From Candidatus Chromulinivoraceae bacterium (GTDB lineage Bacteria; Patescibacteriota; Saccharimonadia; Saccharimonadales; Saccharimonadaceae), in the NCBI GenBank assembly GCA_035478595.1, contig DATIJL010000016.1, positions 62,001-126,000 of the forward strand: DNA of 64,000 nt. Direction: 5' to 3'. This document shows positions 18,617 to 26,690 of the stretch, one piece after another. Every line of letters starts with the position of its first letter. The stretch's first letter is position 1. The position numbers were made by a program, and so were the translations under genes. Under the pieces are notes generated by a model. It made no database searches. It was not told the DNA's origin and worked only from the letters and a program-made list of their open reading frames with translations.

Positions 18617-18690
18617 ATTATTAGCATACAATGATCTGCATTTCGAATGCGTTGTATTTTACATATTCTTCTCTTGAGGCGGCGGTATGG

Positions 18691-18696
18691 TATAAT
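18691..18696 (+). promoter_or_regulatory. Extended -10 promoter of tRNA-Trp
   Basis: TGGTATAAT, a TGn-extended perfect -10 box, 15 nt before the tRNA; no clear -35 hexamer. Confidence 0.7.
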
Positions 18697-18711
18697 GAAT
18701 TTCGTACATAA

Positions 18712-18787
18712 AGGGGCATAGCTCAGTTGGTAGAGCACTGGTCTCCAAAACCAGGTGTCGTAGGTTCGAGTCCTGCTGCCCCTGCCA
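18712..18787 (+). tRNA. tRNA-Trp (anticodon CCA)
   Basis: A cloverleaf is directly visible: acceptor AGGGGCA/TGCCCCT, D arm GCTC..GAGC, anticodon stem CTGGT/ACCAG with loop CTCCAAA (anticodon CCA), T arm GTAGG TTCGAGT CCTGC, and encoded CCA end. A CCA rather than TCA anticodon agrees with UGA being a stop in this genome. Confidence 0.95.
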
Positions 18788-18803
18788 AGCATAAGTACAA
18801 TAG

Positions 18804-18830
18804 AAAGTCCTATTTCAAGGGCTTTTTGTT
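18804..18830 (+). terminator. Terminator of tRNA-Trp
   Basis: AAAGTCC / GGGCTTT stem (one G-T pair), 8-nt loop, followed by TTGTTATT. Confidence 0.7.
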
Positions 18831-18841
18831 ATTATAGGTCT

Positions 18842-19192
18842 ATGATGAAAATGCGAGGATTCAACAAGAGACTATCTCCTAGAACTCTCATAGTAGTAGC
18901 GGCTATTTCGCTTATCGGAATTAGTATTAATGCATTCCTGCTAGGCGCTAACATAACAAATAAGCCGAAAGCCTCGAGTTATTCAGGATGCGTAGATGCG
19001 ACTCTTCATTCAGATGGAATAGTTGAGGAAGCAGATCTAAGCTGTACGATGAAATATCAAGGAGCGTTAGATACTTGGGGTCGTGTGAATTACACGTACG
19101 GTATATTTGTTGTCTTACTGATAAGTATACTATTTGCTAACGTTTTCATAGCTAATCATAAAATACGTAAAAACCGACGGAGCAAACATTAA
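18842..19192 (+). CDS. Small two-helix membrane protein, unknown
   Basis: 116 aa, with hydrophobic segments at residues ~14-34 and ~84-104, a polar loop containing two Cys (GCVDATL and LSCTMKY) and a strongly basic C-terminus (HKIRKNRRSKH). Both Cys lie in the predicted extracytoplasmic loop and could form a disulfide. I do not recognise a family. TATTAT ends 6 nt before the first of two tandem ATGs, so the mRNA is likely leaderless. Confidence 0.6.
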   Translation: MMKMRGFNKRLSPRTLIVVAAISLIGISINAFLLGANITNKPKASSYSGCVDATLHSDGIVEEADLSCTMKYQGALDTWGRVNYTYGIFVVLLISILFANVFIANHKIRKNRRSKH

Positions 19193-19282
19193 TAGTTGCG
19201 ATGTGTGTCCAAGAGAGGCTGCCATAGTATTTATGTTTTAAATACACTTCGTTCATGGAGTCTATTTTGATATAATTGCTCC

Positions 19283-19708
19283 ATGTTTGGATCAGTCTTC
19301 ACTACACTTCCCGAGATAGCCGATCGCACGTTCGACGAAAATGACTTAGCTTTCGCATTCTTAACAAAACAACCAATTACTCCTGGGCATTCGTTAATAG
19401 CTCCTAAGAGAGTCGTTGATAAATTCAGTGATCTGACGAACGCCGAGGAGCTTGCTATTCTTGATCTTGCTAAAAAAGTCAGACTTAAGCTTGAGAGTGT
19501 ATTTCACGCAGAAGGCTTTAACTATGCTTGGAATGAAGGCAAAGAATATGGACAATCCGTCCCTCACTTTCATTTACATATAGTTCCACGAAGTAAACAA
19601 GACACCGGGATTACGGAATACGAGCCGCGTCAATTCTTGTATCGTCCTGGCAGCCGAGAAGACTCACCTGAAAACGAATTGAAGACCATTGCCGAATCAT
19701 TGCGATAG
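19283..19708 (+). CDS. HIT-family nucleotide hydrolase/transferase
   Basis: A 141-aa histidine-triad protein. The HIT motif VPHFHLHIVPR (HxHxHxx) carries the catalytic central His at ~residue 101. TPGHSLIAPKRVVDKFSDL is the typical N-terminal substrate-binding part. Family members hydrolyse AMP-amino, Ap4A or adenylylated substrates; the exact one is unknown. The extended -10 box TGATATAAT ends 6 nt before the ATG, a clear leaderless arrangement. It is followed by ~240 nt without a convincing gene. Confidence 0.93.
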   Translation: MFGSVFTTLPEIADRTFDENDLAFAFLTKQPITPGHSLIAPKRVVDKFSDLTNAEELAILDLAKKVRLKLESVFHAEGFNYAWNEGKEYGQSVPHFHLHIVPRSKQDTGITEYEPRQFLYRPGSREDSPENELKTIAESLR

Positions 19709-19949
19709 CGTAGAGAAGTCCTAAATATGTCTATGTCACGAGGTGCTCTCAAATAGCATATACGTTGAAAAAATACGAGGCAAGGCTAGAAGAAATTCTT
19801 ACGATCAATAAAAAGAAGTAATAACTAGGCAGCACAAGGAGACGTCAACTTTCGAAGTCCTTAGTCATCCCAGCTCAAGACAGACTATACAAAACGTACT
19901 ATTTATGGTAATATAATAATAACATCTGTCCCCTTCTCTAGGAGAACTC
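19709..19949. other. Intergenic stretch with possible coding remnant
   Basis: No intact gene. A short open frame at 19764-19820 (LKKYEARLEEILTINKKK then TAA) looks like the tail of a helical protein but has no start, and a stop lies upstream, so it may be the relic of a deleted gene. The right part supplies the A+T-rich promoter region and AGGAGAA site of the next orphan. Confidence 0.3.
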
Positions 19950-20165
19950 ATGCGTGTTGTTTGGACTATTCTATCGCTCGTAGGTGCTTGGGTGAGCTTC
20001 AACGCGTTGAAGCTGGCGCTGACCGCCGCTTCCAACCCTCCGCCCAACCTCCCCTATGAGGACCGCACACAGTACGTGAACGTAGCCTGGGTAGGGCTCG
20101 TCGTCCTGGTGGCGTTGACGACCGGCTCAATCTACAAGGCGGTTCGTTCATTCAAGAAGAGGTGA
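19950..20165 (+). CDS. Orphan G+C-rich small two-helix membrane protein
   Basis: 71 aa with two hydrophobic helices (residues ~3-26 and ~45-64), separated by a Pro-rich loop (NPPPNLPYED), and a basic C-terminus (KAVRSFKKR). AGGAGAA lies 5 nt before ATG 19950. Bases 19981-20160 are 107/180 G+C by my count versus 24/60 in a stretch of the neighbouring HIT gene (19321-19380). It has its own TAATATAAT-rich upstream region and its own 12-bp hairpin. No family is recognised. The size, charge pattern and isolation are compatible with a phage-type or toxin-like membrane peptide, but nothing proves it. Confidence 0.6.
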   Translation: MRVVWTILSLVGAWVSFNALKLALTAASNPPPNLPYEDRTQYVNVAWVGLVVLVALTTGSIYKAVRSFKKR

Positions 20166-20171
20166 TGATGC

Positions 20172-20218
20172 GCCCCGCAACTTTGTAGGCAGTAGTCCCG
20201 TGAAGTTGCGGGGCTATT
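20172..20218 (+). terminator. Perfect 12-bp hairpin terminator (orphan gene / alr)
   Basis: GCCCCGCAACTT (20172-20183) and AAGTTGCGGGGC (20203-20214), then TATTTGCTTTT. It is shared with the convergent alr gene, whose stop lies 16 nt beyond. Confidence 0.8.
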
Positions 20219-20230
20219 TGCTTTTGTATA

Positions 20231-21385
20231 CTAAGGAATGAGTACACGTCGCACGTCACCGCTGAGCGCGGTTAAAAGACTATAGTTAAATAGTGCGTGG
20301 TCATGGGCAATGAAGTCGACGGTGGTTCTATCGCCCGTAGTGTTACTAAATATCTCAACGACATCACCTACTTTTGCGGGTATTCCGTCAAGATTGATCA
20401 TTGTATGGTTCATACACACCCTGCCCACGATAGGTGCGTAGCGATGCCCGATTTTAATAAGCCCTACATTGCTTAATGCACGCGGCACGCCTTCGTAATA
20501 ACCGGCAGGAATAATGCCAAGTTTCATCTTCTTTGGGGCTTTATAGGTATAGTTATAGCTCACGCCATCACCCTTTTCTAATAGAATGACTTTAGTAACA
20601 GTACTCGTGAAACACAGGACGGGTTTAAGATCGTGTAGATTTTTATAGAAAGGGCTTGTAGCCGAAAACGGATTAATTCCATAAAGTCCTATTCCTAGCC
20701 GCATGGCGTTAGCATACTTTGAATGGACTTTTAGACTTCCGGCAGTCTGCGCAACGTGAAACAGTGTCGGCTTTCCGCCGGCATCCAGTACCGTCTCTAC
20801 ACATTCATCGAACAAGGTTACGGCCGCATCTACCGTCATAGAGTCTTCACCATCACTATCTGCCAGATGGCTCATAACCCCCTCTAGGTGCAGGTTCGGG
20901 TACGATAAGATAAGACGTACAAGTGCGTTGATCTCTGTACGCCTTACCCCGTAACGATTCATGCCAGTATTACACTCAAGATGAACTTTTATGGACTTAC
21001 CGGTAGCCCCTAGGGCGTCGACAGTAGTAACATCCTGCACTACAAACGTAAAATCATCGTATTTCATACGGCCAAAGTTTATCGGAGAGATCGCCCCCAT
21101 AACCAACACAGGCTGTTTGCTTACCTCACGAATGCGTAAAGCCTCAAAATAGCCATCGACGGCAATGTACGGAATATTAACATCTTTGAGCGACTGCGTA
21201 ACGAGTGCCAGGCCATGTCCATATGCGTTCCCTTTCAATACAGGGATGATTTGCTTATCTGTCAAAGACGAAAAAAGTGATAAATTATGCCTGATAGCTG
21301 ACTGCGAAACTTCGATTTGATTTTGTGGAATAAAATCTTGTTCGAATTGCCGTATGAATGAGTCAATAGATTTTCTAATAGACAT
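20231..21385 (-). CDS. alr: Alanine racemase
   Basis: A PLP enzyme converting L- to D-alanine for peptidoglycan. The PLP lysine lies in VLKGNAYGHG (Lys51), HLECNTGMNRYGV and MRLGIGLYGINPF are standard, and the second catalytic Tyr is in GDGVSYNYTYKAP. VGRVCMNHTMINL replaces the usual MDQ-type motif. The 384-aa length is normal. I start at ATG 21385: TATAAT ends 6 nt upstream, implying a leaderless mRNA, and longer frames would run through the promoter. It is divergent from the P-type ATPase gene 69 bp away. The windowed VanY-like peptidase also acts on D-Ala-containing peptides. Confidence 0.95.
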   Translation of the reverse strand: MSIRKSIDSFIRQFEQDFIPQNQIEVSQSAIRHNLSLFSSLTDKQIIPVLKGNAYGHGLALVTQSLKDVNIPYIAVDGYFEALRIREVSKQPVLVMGAISPINFGRMKYDDFTFVVQDVTTVDALGATGKSIKVHLECNTGMNRYGVRRTEINALVRLILSYPNLHLEGVMSHLADSDGEDSMTVDAAVTLFDECVETVLDAGGKPTLFHVAQTAGSLKVHSKYANAMRLGIGLYGINPFSATSPFYKNLHDLKPVLCFTSTVTKVILLEKGDGVSYNYTYKAPKKMKLGIIPAGYYEGVPRALSNVGLIKIGHRYAPIVGRVCMNHTMINLDGIPAKVGDVVEIFSNTTGDRTTVDFIAHDHALFNYSLLTALSGDVRRVLIP

Positions 21386-21454
21386 GCTTATATTATACCT
21401 CTTGGACTCTACTACTACTTTGTAAATGACACAGAGATGTCTATAATGAAGCTT
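21386..21454. promoter_or_regulatory. Divergent leaderless promoter pair (alr / P-type ATPase)
   Basis: Minus TATAAT (21397-21392) ends 6 nt before the alr ATG, and plus TATAAT (21442-21447) ends 7 nt before ATG 21455. Only 69 bp separate the start codons, so the -35 regions nearly abut (TTGTAA at 21420-21425 for the plus promoter). Confidence 0.75.
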
Positions 21455-23971
21455 ATGATTGACCTCTCTCTCGTAAAGCTTTACCAAAGCGCTCCTCAGG
21501 ATATCCTAGCCGCAGTAAATTCGACCGATGGCGGGCTCAGTGCGGCTGAGGCCGAGGATCGTTTGAAGTTATACGGACTTAATAGTATTAGAAGTAAGAA
21601 GTTCAATGTCTGGAAGTTATTATGGCGACAGATCGGCGGCAACCCGCTTGTTATCATTCTTGCCTCTGCTACGGCTATATCGTATGCCACAGGTCAACAC
21701 ACGAGTGCATATTATATATTTGGCATGATTGTACTCAGTGCTGGTCTTGGATTTTGGAATGAGTTTGCCGCCGAACGTACGGTTCGTGACCTCTTAAAGC
21801 AAGTAGCGCTGATGGCTATTGTTAGTCGTGACGGTAAAAAAATGGAAGTTCCAGTACCCGAGCTCACGATTGGTGACGTGGTGTTTTTATCGCCGGGCTC
21901 TATTGTACCTGCCGACATGCGCCTACTCGAGGCTGAAAACCTAGAGCTAAACCAGTCGGCATTGACGGGAGAATCAAAAACCGTCTACAAGATGTCACGC
22001 GCTTTTACTGGGCAACCACAAGGTCTCAACGACTATACTAACATCGCATTTATGAGCACAACCGTGGCAAGCGGATTTGGTAAAGGTGTTGTTGTTGCTA
22101 TAGGAAAAGAGACCGAATTCGGAAAAATAGCGCATGTAGCCTCGTTTATTAAGCCTGAAACAGAATTTCAGAAGGGATTACGCAAATTTGGCGAACTAAT
22201 CGTAAAAGTCATTCTAATATTAACAGTAGCTATTTTTGGCATTAATTTTTTCCTGGGCCATGCGTTTATCGACTCGCTATTGTTTGCTCTTGCTATTGCA
22301 GTTGGCCTAACGCCTGAGTTATTACCGATTATTGTGACTATCAGCTTGTCACATGGTGCGGGAAAGCTTGCAAAAAAACATGTGATTTCTAAGCAGCTCA
22401 TCGCTATTGAAAATCTTGGCAATATGGATATCCTCTGTACAGATAAAACCGGTACGCTAACTGAAGGACGTATCGTCGTAACAGGCACGTGGGGCTCTAA
22501 CGGCAAAGAAGATCCCGATCTTATTGTTGCTGGCATTACATGCAATACGGCCATCCATCACCATAAAATTGTAGGTAACGCTATTGATGTTGCGCTCTGG
22601 GAAGCCGCAGACAAAGATCACATTAAGCCAGATGCTGGATCAAAAAAAGTATTCGAAGAGCCGTTTGATTACGAACGTCGCGCGATGTTTTGCGTAGTAG
22701 AAGAGCATGGCACACGCACGCTCATCGCAAAGGGTTCGCCAGACGCAATTTTAGCTCTATGTTCCAAGGAAGAGACGGAAGCGGCACATAAAAAAGTACA
22801 AGAATTTAATGAAAATGGACTGCGTCTTGTTGCTATTGCGACTAAAACCGTTCCAGCGAAAAAAGACTACGACTGGAAAGACATGGAGCACGCAACGTTT
22901 GACGGCTTTATCACATTTTTGGATGTTCCTAAAAAAACAGTTGCTTCCTCCATCAATAAAATGGAGAACCTTGGCGTTGAGCTTAAAATCGTAACGGGCG
23001 ACAGCGACTTGGTCACAAAACATATCTGCGAGGAAGTTGGGGTGCCCGTTAAGGGCATCATTACTGGCGCTGATCTCATGAAACTAAGTAACACCGAGCA
23101 AACAAAAATCGTCCAAGAGTATACGGTTTTTGCCCGTGTATCACCAAGTCAAAAATTGCATATTATTGAATTACTTCGAGCTGCAGGGCACACAGTGGGC
23201 TATATGGGAGACGGTATTAACGATATTCCAGCGCTCCATAGTGCGGATGTTGGTATTTCAGTCAATACAGCTGTAGACGTTGCTAAGGATGCTGCACCTA
23301 TTGTATTGCTGCGTAAGGGGCTGGATGTTATAGCAGAAGGAATTGTCGAAGGTCGTCGCACCTTTAGCAATACCATCAAATACATCTTGATGGGAACGAG
23401 CTCCAATTTTGGTAATATGTTTTCGGCTGCCGGTGCTTCGTTCTTTTTGCCGTTTTTACCAATGAGTCCAAGTCAGATTTTATTGAACAACACCCTGTAC
23501 GATGTATCACAAGTGAGCATCCCAACTGATAACGTTGATCCCGAATCTCTTCGAAAGCCGCGTCACTGGGATATTAAGTTTATCAAATACTACATGCTCT
23601 TTTTTGGGCCGATAAGCTCTATTTACGACTTTTTAACCTTTGGCATGATGCTTTGGGTTTTCCATTCAGGACAGCAACTTTTCCAAACCGGCTGGTTTGT
23701 AGAATCACTCGCAACACAAGTACTAGTGGTATTTATTATTCGTACGTCACGCGTGCCGTTTTACAAAAGTAGGCCAAGCAAGTGGCTCACCATTACATGT
23801 TTGAGTGTTGTCGCATTGGGCCTTCTGCTGCCCTACTCCCCATTATCGGAGAGCTTAGGGTTTCAGATGCTGCCGCCGTTTTACTTTGCCTGTCTACTTT
23901 TGCTCGTTGGTACATACCTGTTGCTGGTTATGTACCTACGCAAAAAGTTCTTGCTACGGTTTGCCGTCTAA
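21455..23971 (+). CDS. mgtA: Magnesium-transporting P-type (P3B) ATPase
   Basis: An 838-aa cation-pumping ATPase of the plasma membrane. The P-domain has CTDKTGTLTEG with the phospho-accepting Asp at about residue 330. The MgtA-type signature AVGLTPELLPIIV precedes it in helix 4, TGES is in LNQSALTGES, and the hinge is YMGDGINDIPAL. About ten transmembrane helices are visible. The annotated start is ATG 21455, 7 nt after TATAAT; two upstream in-frame ATGs lie in the promoter. Mg2+ import is the family role. It is divergent from alr and ends 8 nt before a convergent gene. Confidence 0.92.
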   Translation: MIDLSLVKLYQSAPQDILAAVNSTDGGLSAAEAEDRLKLYGLNSIRSKKFNVWKLLWRQIGGNPLVIILASATAISYATGQHTSAYYIFGMIVLSAGLGFWNEFAAERTVRDLLKQVALMAIVSRDGKKMEVPVPELTIGDVVFLSPGSIVPADMRLLEAENLELNQSALTGESKTVYKMSRAFTGQPQGLNDYTNIAFMSTTVASGFGKGVVVAIGKETEFGKIAHVASFIKPETEFQKGLRKFGELIVKVILILTVAIFGINFFLGHAFIDSLLFALAIAVGLTPELLPIIVTISLSHGAGKLAKKHVISKQLIAIENLGNMDILCTDKTGTLTEGRIVVTGTWGSNGKEDPDLIVAGITCNTAIHHHKIVGNAIDVALWEAADKDHIKPDAGSKKVFEEPFDYERRAMFCVVEEHGTRTLIAKGSPDAILALCSKEETEAAHKKVQEFNENGLRLVAIATKTVPAKKDYDWKDMEHATFDGFITFLDVPKKTVASSINKMENLGVELKIVTGDSDLVTKHICEEVGVPVKGIITGADLMKLSNTEQTKIVQEYTVFARVSPSQKLHIIELLRAAGHTVGYMGDGINDIPALHSADVGISVNTAVDVAKDAAPIVLLRKGLDVIAEGIVEGRRTFSNTIKYILMGTSSNFGNMFSAAGASFFLPFLPMSPSQILLNNTLYDVSQVSIPTDNVDPESLRKPRHWDIKFIKYYMLFFGPISSIYDFLTFGMMLWVFHSGQQLFQTGWFVESLATQVLVVFIIRTSRVPFYKSRPSKWLTITCLSVVALGLLLPYSPLSESLGFQMLPPFYFACLLLLVGTYLLLVMYLRKKFLLRFAV

Positions 23972-23979
23972 CGCCGTGT

Positions 23980-24420
23980 CTACGAAGCAAAGATTGTAAC
24001 AAAGCAAATCGCAAGAACAGCTAGTTGAGTGGCGACACCGGCCAGCGAGCTGACTTCGCGCTGGATTTTGCAGTGCCAGTCCCAATATTTAGTTACAAGA
24101 TCGGTTCTCAAGCGCGGGAACAGGATCGTTACAACATCAAGATCAGGTGCACTGGCAAAAATAGCACCCAACACAATGTCGAGTCCGCGTTCTGGCTGCA
24201 GGTACAGCGCCAACGATATAATGGCAAGCCCTAACCCTATATCAAGTGGAATACGAAGATACGTTTTCCACGTAGGGTGATACGGGGCCATTGTTTCCTG
24301 CCAGTGTGGGATGCTGTCGAGTAGAAAATGGCTTGCTATAGCTGCAGGCACCACAAGAAGCGGTTCTCCTAGGACAATACCGAGTGTGACTCCGGTTGCG
24401 ATATGCGGGGCAACAAGCAT
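23980..24420 (-). CDS. Membrane protein resembling DUF457/YdjM-type putative metal-dependent hydrolases
   Basis: A 146-aa protein with three or four helices. The N-terminal pattern APHIATGVTLG then SHFLLDSIPHW with conserved His and Asp resembles the LexA-regulated YdjM/DUF457 membrane proteins, and APDLDVV supplies further acids. TACAGT ends 6 nt before the ATG (leaderless type). Function is unknown; the family link is tentative. Confidence 0.55.
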   Translation of the reverse strand: MLVAPHIATGVTLGIVLGEPLLVVPAAIASHFLLDSIPHWQETMAPYHPTWKTYLRIPLDIGLGLAIISLALYLQPERGLDIVLGAIFASAPDLDVVTILFPRLRTDLVTKYWDWHCKIQREVSSLAGVATQLAVLAICFVTIFAS

Positions 24421-24471
24421 GTTACTACTGTACTCTTTTCTATTTTGTTTCGCGAGTTCTTTGCTAGGGGG

Positions 24472-25164
24472 CTAGATACCCGAAACGCCGAACAAGATGC
24501 CGACACCATACGTAGCGGCCATAGCGATTGCGCCACCAGCTACAACTCGAAGGGTAGCTCGGATAGGATTTGCACCTCCTACTTTTGCACTTAACATACC
24601 AGTAATAGCCAATGCAATAATAACGGATGTAAAAGCCACGGGTACGCGGTACGTTGCTGGTGGGAGGAGGATGGCAACAATTGGCACAATAGAGCCTACA
24701 GTAAAGGAGGCGGCAGAAGCTACTGCAGCATGCCATGGGTTTGTAAGGTCATCTGGGTCAATGCCAAGCCTTGCATCTGCATGAGCCCTAAAAGCATCAT
24801 GAGCACTAAGTTCTGAGGCAACCTGAGCGGCTGTAGTCGAAGAAAGACCCTTCGCTTCGTAAATTGCGGCGAGTTCTTGTATTTTTTCGTCTGGGCTATT
24901 ATTAATCTCATGATTTTGACGATCAAGAAGCGCACGTTCAGAGTCTCTCTGGCTGCTTACCGAAACATATTCGCCTACAGCCATAGACAAAGCGCCTGCT
25001 ACAATCCCGGCTGTACCAGCGGTAAATATAAAACTGGCCGAATTTGATGCACCAGCGACACCAACAACAAGACCTGCGATCGAAACGATACCATCATTAG
25101 CACCCAATACAGCGGCTCGTAACCAATTTAATTTTTGATTTGAACGTTCATTTTTTTCAGTCAT
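24472..25164 (-). CDS. VIT1/CCC1-family Fe/Mn transporter
   Basis: A 230-aa membrane protein. AAVLGANDGIVSIAGLVVGVAGA is the characteristic first helix of the VIT family. GALSMAVGEYVSVSSQRDSE follows with the metal-binding acidic residues, then a cytoplasmic Glu-rich helical region (~residues 85-130) and three more helices from TNPWHAAVASAASFTVG onward. These proteins export or sequester Fe2+ or Mn2+. It is followed (minus strand) by the small membrane protein 51 nt downstream, which has its own promoter-like box. Confidence 0.92.
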   Translation of the reverse strand: MTEKNERSNQKLNWLRAAVLGANDGIVSIAGLVVGVAGASNSASFIFTAGTAGIVAGALSMAVGEYVSVSSQRDSERALLDRQNHEINNSPDEKIQELAAIYEAKGLSSTTAAQVASELSAHDAFRAHADARLGIDPDDLTNPWHAAVASAASFTVGSIVPIVAILLPPATYRVPVAFTSVIIALAITGMLSAKVGGANPIRATLRVVAGGAIAMAATYGVGILFGVSGI

Positions 25165-25415
25165 ATGCTCTGATACCTACAATTAGTTAGTAAAATAAAG
25201 AGGTCAAGCTCTTATGTGATTCATCGGGTTGTTCAATACTCAACGCGTGACTCCTTATCTGAATCTAATACCTACTAGTATGTTTTACAAATTTATCGAA
25301 CTGACATACATAGTTAGGTAGTAAAGATAAGGAATGAGCACTATATAAAAGAGATAAGGCAGAAATGGCTCGGTAATTATAATACTAGTAAAATAGGACT
25401 GTTACAAGGGTCATG
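25165..25415. other. Intergenic region with imperfect inverted repeat
   Basis: No open frame with coding character is visible. TACCTACTAGTATGT (25269-25283) and ACATACATAGTTAGGTA (25304-25320) are imperfect inverted copies that could fold into a hairpin. The region is A+T-rich, and I see no tRNA or terminator T tract. Confidence 0.35.
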
Positions 25416-25904
25416 CTATTGAACGAATGTGGTATCTTCTAGAGCTAACAGCCTTTGTTTGCAATCGGTACCGGCAACATAACCTCCAAGCTGGCCCGTG
25501 CTCGTAAGAACGCGGTGACAAGGAATCATAATGCATACCGGATTACGCCCTACGGCCGTACCAACTGCACGCACGGCGCTGGGTTTTCCTATCTGTCTTG
25601 CAAGTTCGCCGTAAGACGTGGTTGAACCCGCCGGAATGGTTTGCAATGCCTTCCAGACTGACATTTGAAAGTCGGTTCCTGTGGTTTGGACGGGTACAGA
25701 GAACTCGGAACGTTTACCTACAAAATACTCAGCAAGTTCTTTTTGTGTCGCCTCTAGCAGTGGCTCATTTTGGTTCTTAACCCAGTTTTCGGGTACGTAG
25801 GTGAAATAGCGATCACCTTCTATGTGAAGTGCAAGGATAGCTAAGCCATCAGTGCTGATGGTAAGTTTTCCGAGAGGTGATTCGATACAAGAATAATAAA
25901 TCAT
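25416..25904 (-). CDS. ogt: Methylated-DNA-protein-cysteine methyltransferase
   Basis: A suicide DNA-repair protein that takes the methyl group from O6-methylguanine. The active-site motif IPCHRV is in PVCIMIPCHRVLTSTGQLGGY. The helix-turn-helix TTSYGELARQIGKPSAVRAVGTAVGRNP precedes it. At 162 aa it is the single-domain Ogt type, without the Ada N-terminal module. TAGAAT ends 9 nt before the ATG, and AAGAAGG also lies there. Confidence 0.95.
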   Translation of the reverse strand: MIYYSCIESPLGKLTISTDGLAILALHIEGDRYFTYVPENWVKNQNEPLLEATQKELAEYFVGKRSEFSVPVQTTGTDFQMSVWKALQTIPAGSTTSYGELARQIGKPSAVRAVGTAVGRNPVCIMIPCHRVLTSTGQLGGYVAGTDCKQRLLALEDTTFVQ

Positions 25905-25997
25905 AACCTTCTTATTCTACCTTAGATAATGGTATTTTAACTCTACATGTGAAATATTTATCTTTGTCGTGACCGCCTTCACGCTTATACTAAGAAG

Positions 25998-26690
25998 ATG
26001 CACGATAAGGTGGTTTTGGTCGCAAAGAACATTAGAAAATCGTACGAGTCGGGTGATGGACGAGTAGAGGCTGTTAGCGATGTCTCACTGTCTCTTTACT
26101 CGGGCGAGTTTGTGGCGATCGTAGGCCCCTCGGGTTCCGGTAAGACGACACTAGCACATATACTTGGCGGACTCACGAAACCTGATAGTGGTGAGCTGCT
26201 TGTCGATAATACTGCTTTTTCAACCTACTCTGATAAAACACTTTCGCAATATCGTAATAAAAAAGTTGGCTTTGTATTTCAAAACTTTAACTTGCTCCCC
26301 TACTACAATGTATTGGAAAATGTTAGCGTGCCGCTTATCTTGGCTAAGATACCGTCTCGCCGGCGCATAGAAGAAGCAAAAAAGTACATAAAACTGGTGG
26401 ATCTAGGGCATAAACAGCACGCGAGGGCCACCGAACTGTCAGGCGGTGAACGCCAACGCATAGCCATAGCGCGAGCTCTTGTGAATGAACCCCTAATTAT
26501 TATTGCCGATGAACCCACGGGTAGTCTGGATAGCAGGCGTGCGCAGGAGATCGTGACAATACTTAAAAATCTAGCCCATAAAAAGGGTGTTGCAGTAGTG
26601 ATGGTGACGCATGATTTGTCGTTTGCAGCCCAGGCCGATAGAGTACTGCGTATTTTAGACGGTTCTCTTCAAATGGGAGTGACGGAATGA
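25998..26690 (+). CDS. ABC transporter ATP-binding protein (MacB/LolD type)
   Basis: A 230-aa ATPase: Walker A GPSGSGKTT, Q-loop FVFQNFNLLPYYNVLENV, signature LSGGERQR, Walker B IIIADEPTGSLD, and H-loop VTHD. The FQNFNLLP segment is typical of the MacB/LolD/FtsE subfamily, which powers export or lipoprotein release. TATACT (25986-25991) ends 6 nt before the ATG, so the mRNA is leaderless. The stop overlaps the permease start (ATGA). Confidence 0.95.
   Translation: MHDKVVLVAKNIRKSYESGDGRVEAVSDVSLSLYSGEFVAIVGPSGSGKTTLAHILGGLTKPDSGELLVDNTAFSTYSDKTLSQYRNKKVGFVFQNFNLLPYYNVLENVSVPLILAKIPSRRRIEEAKKYIKLVDLGHKQHARATELSGGERQRIAIARALVNEPLIIIADEPTGSLDSRRAQEIVTILKNLAHKKGVAVVMVTHDLSFAAQADRVLRILDGSLQMGVTE

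Noticed and set aside
18712-18787. UGA recoding, as in some CPR phyla (Gracilibacteria/Absconditabacteria)
   Set aside because: tRNA-Trp has a CCA anticodon and many intact genes end with TGA, often in ATGA overlaps.
19764-19820. Small gene in the gap before the 71-aa orphan
   Set aside because: No start codon with a ribosome-binding site and too short; retained only as a possible remnant.
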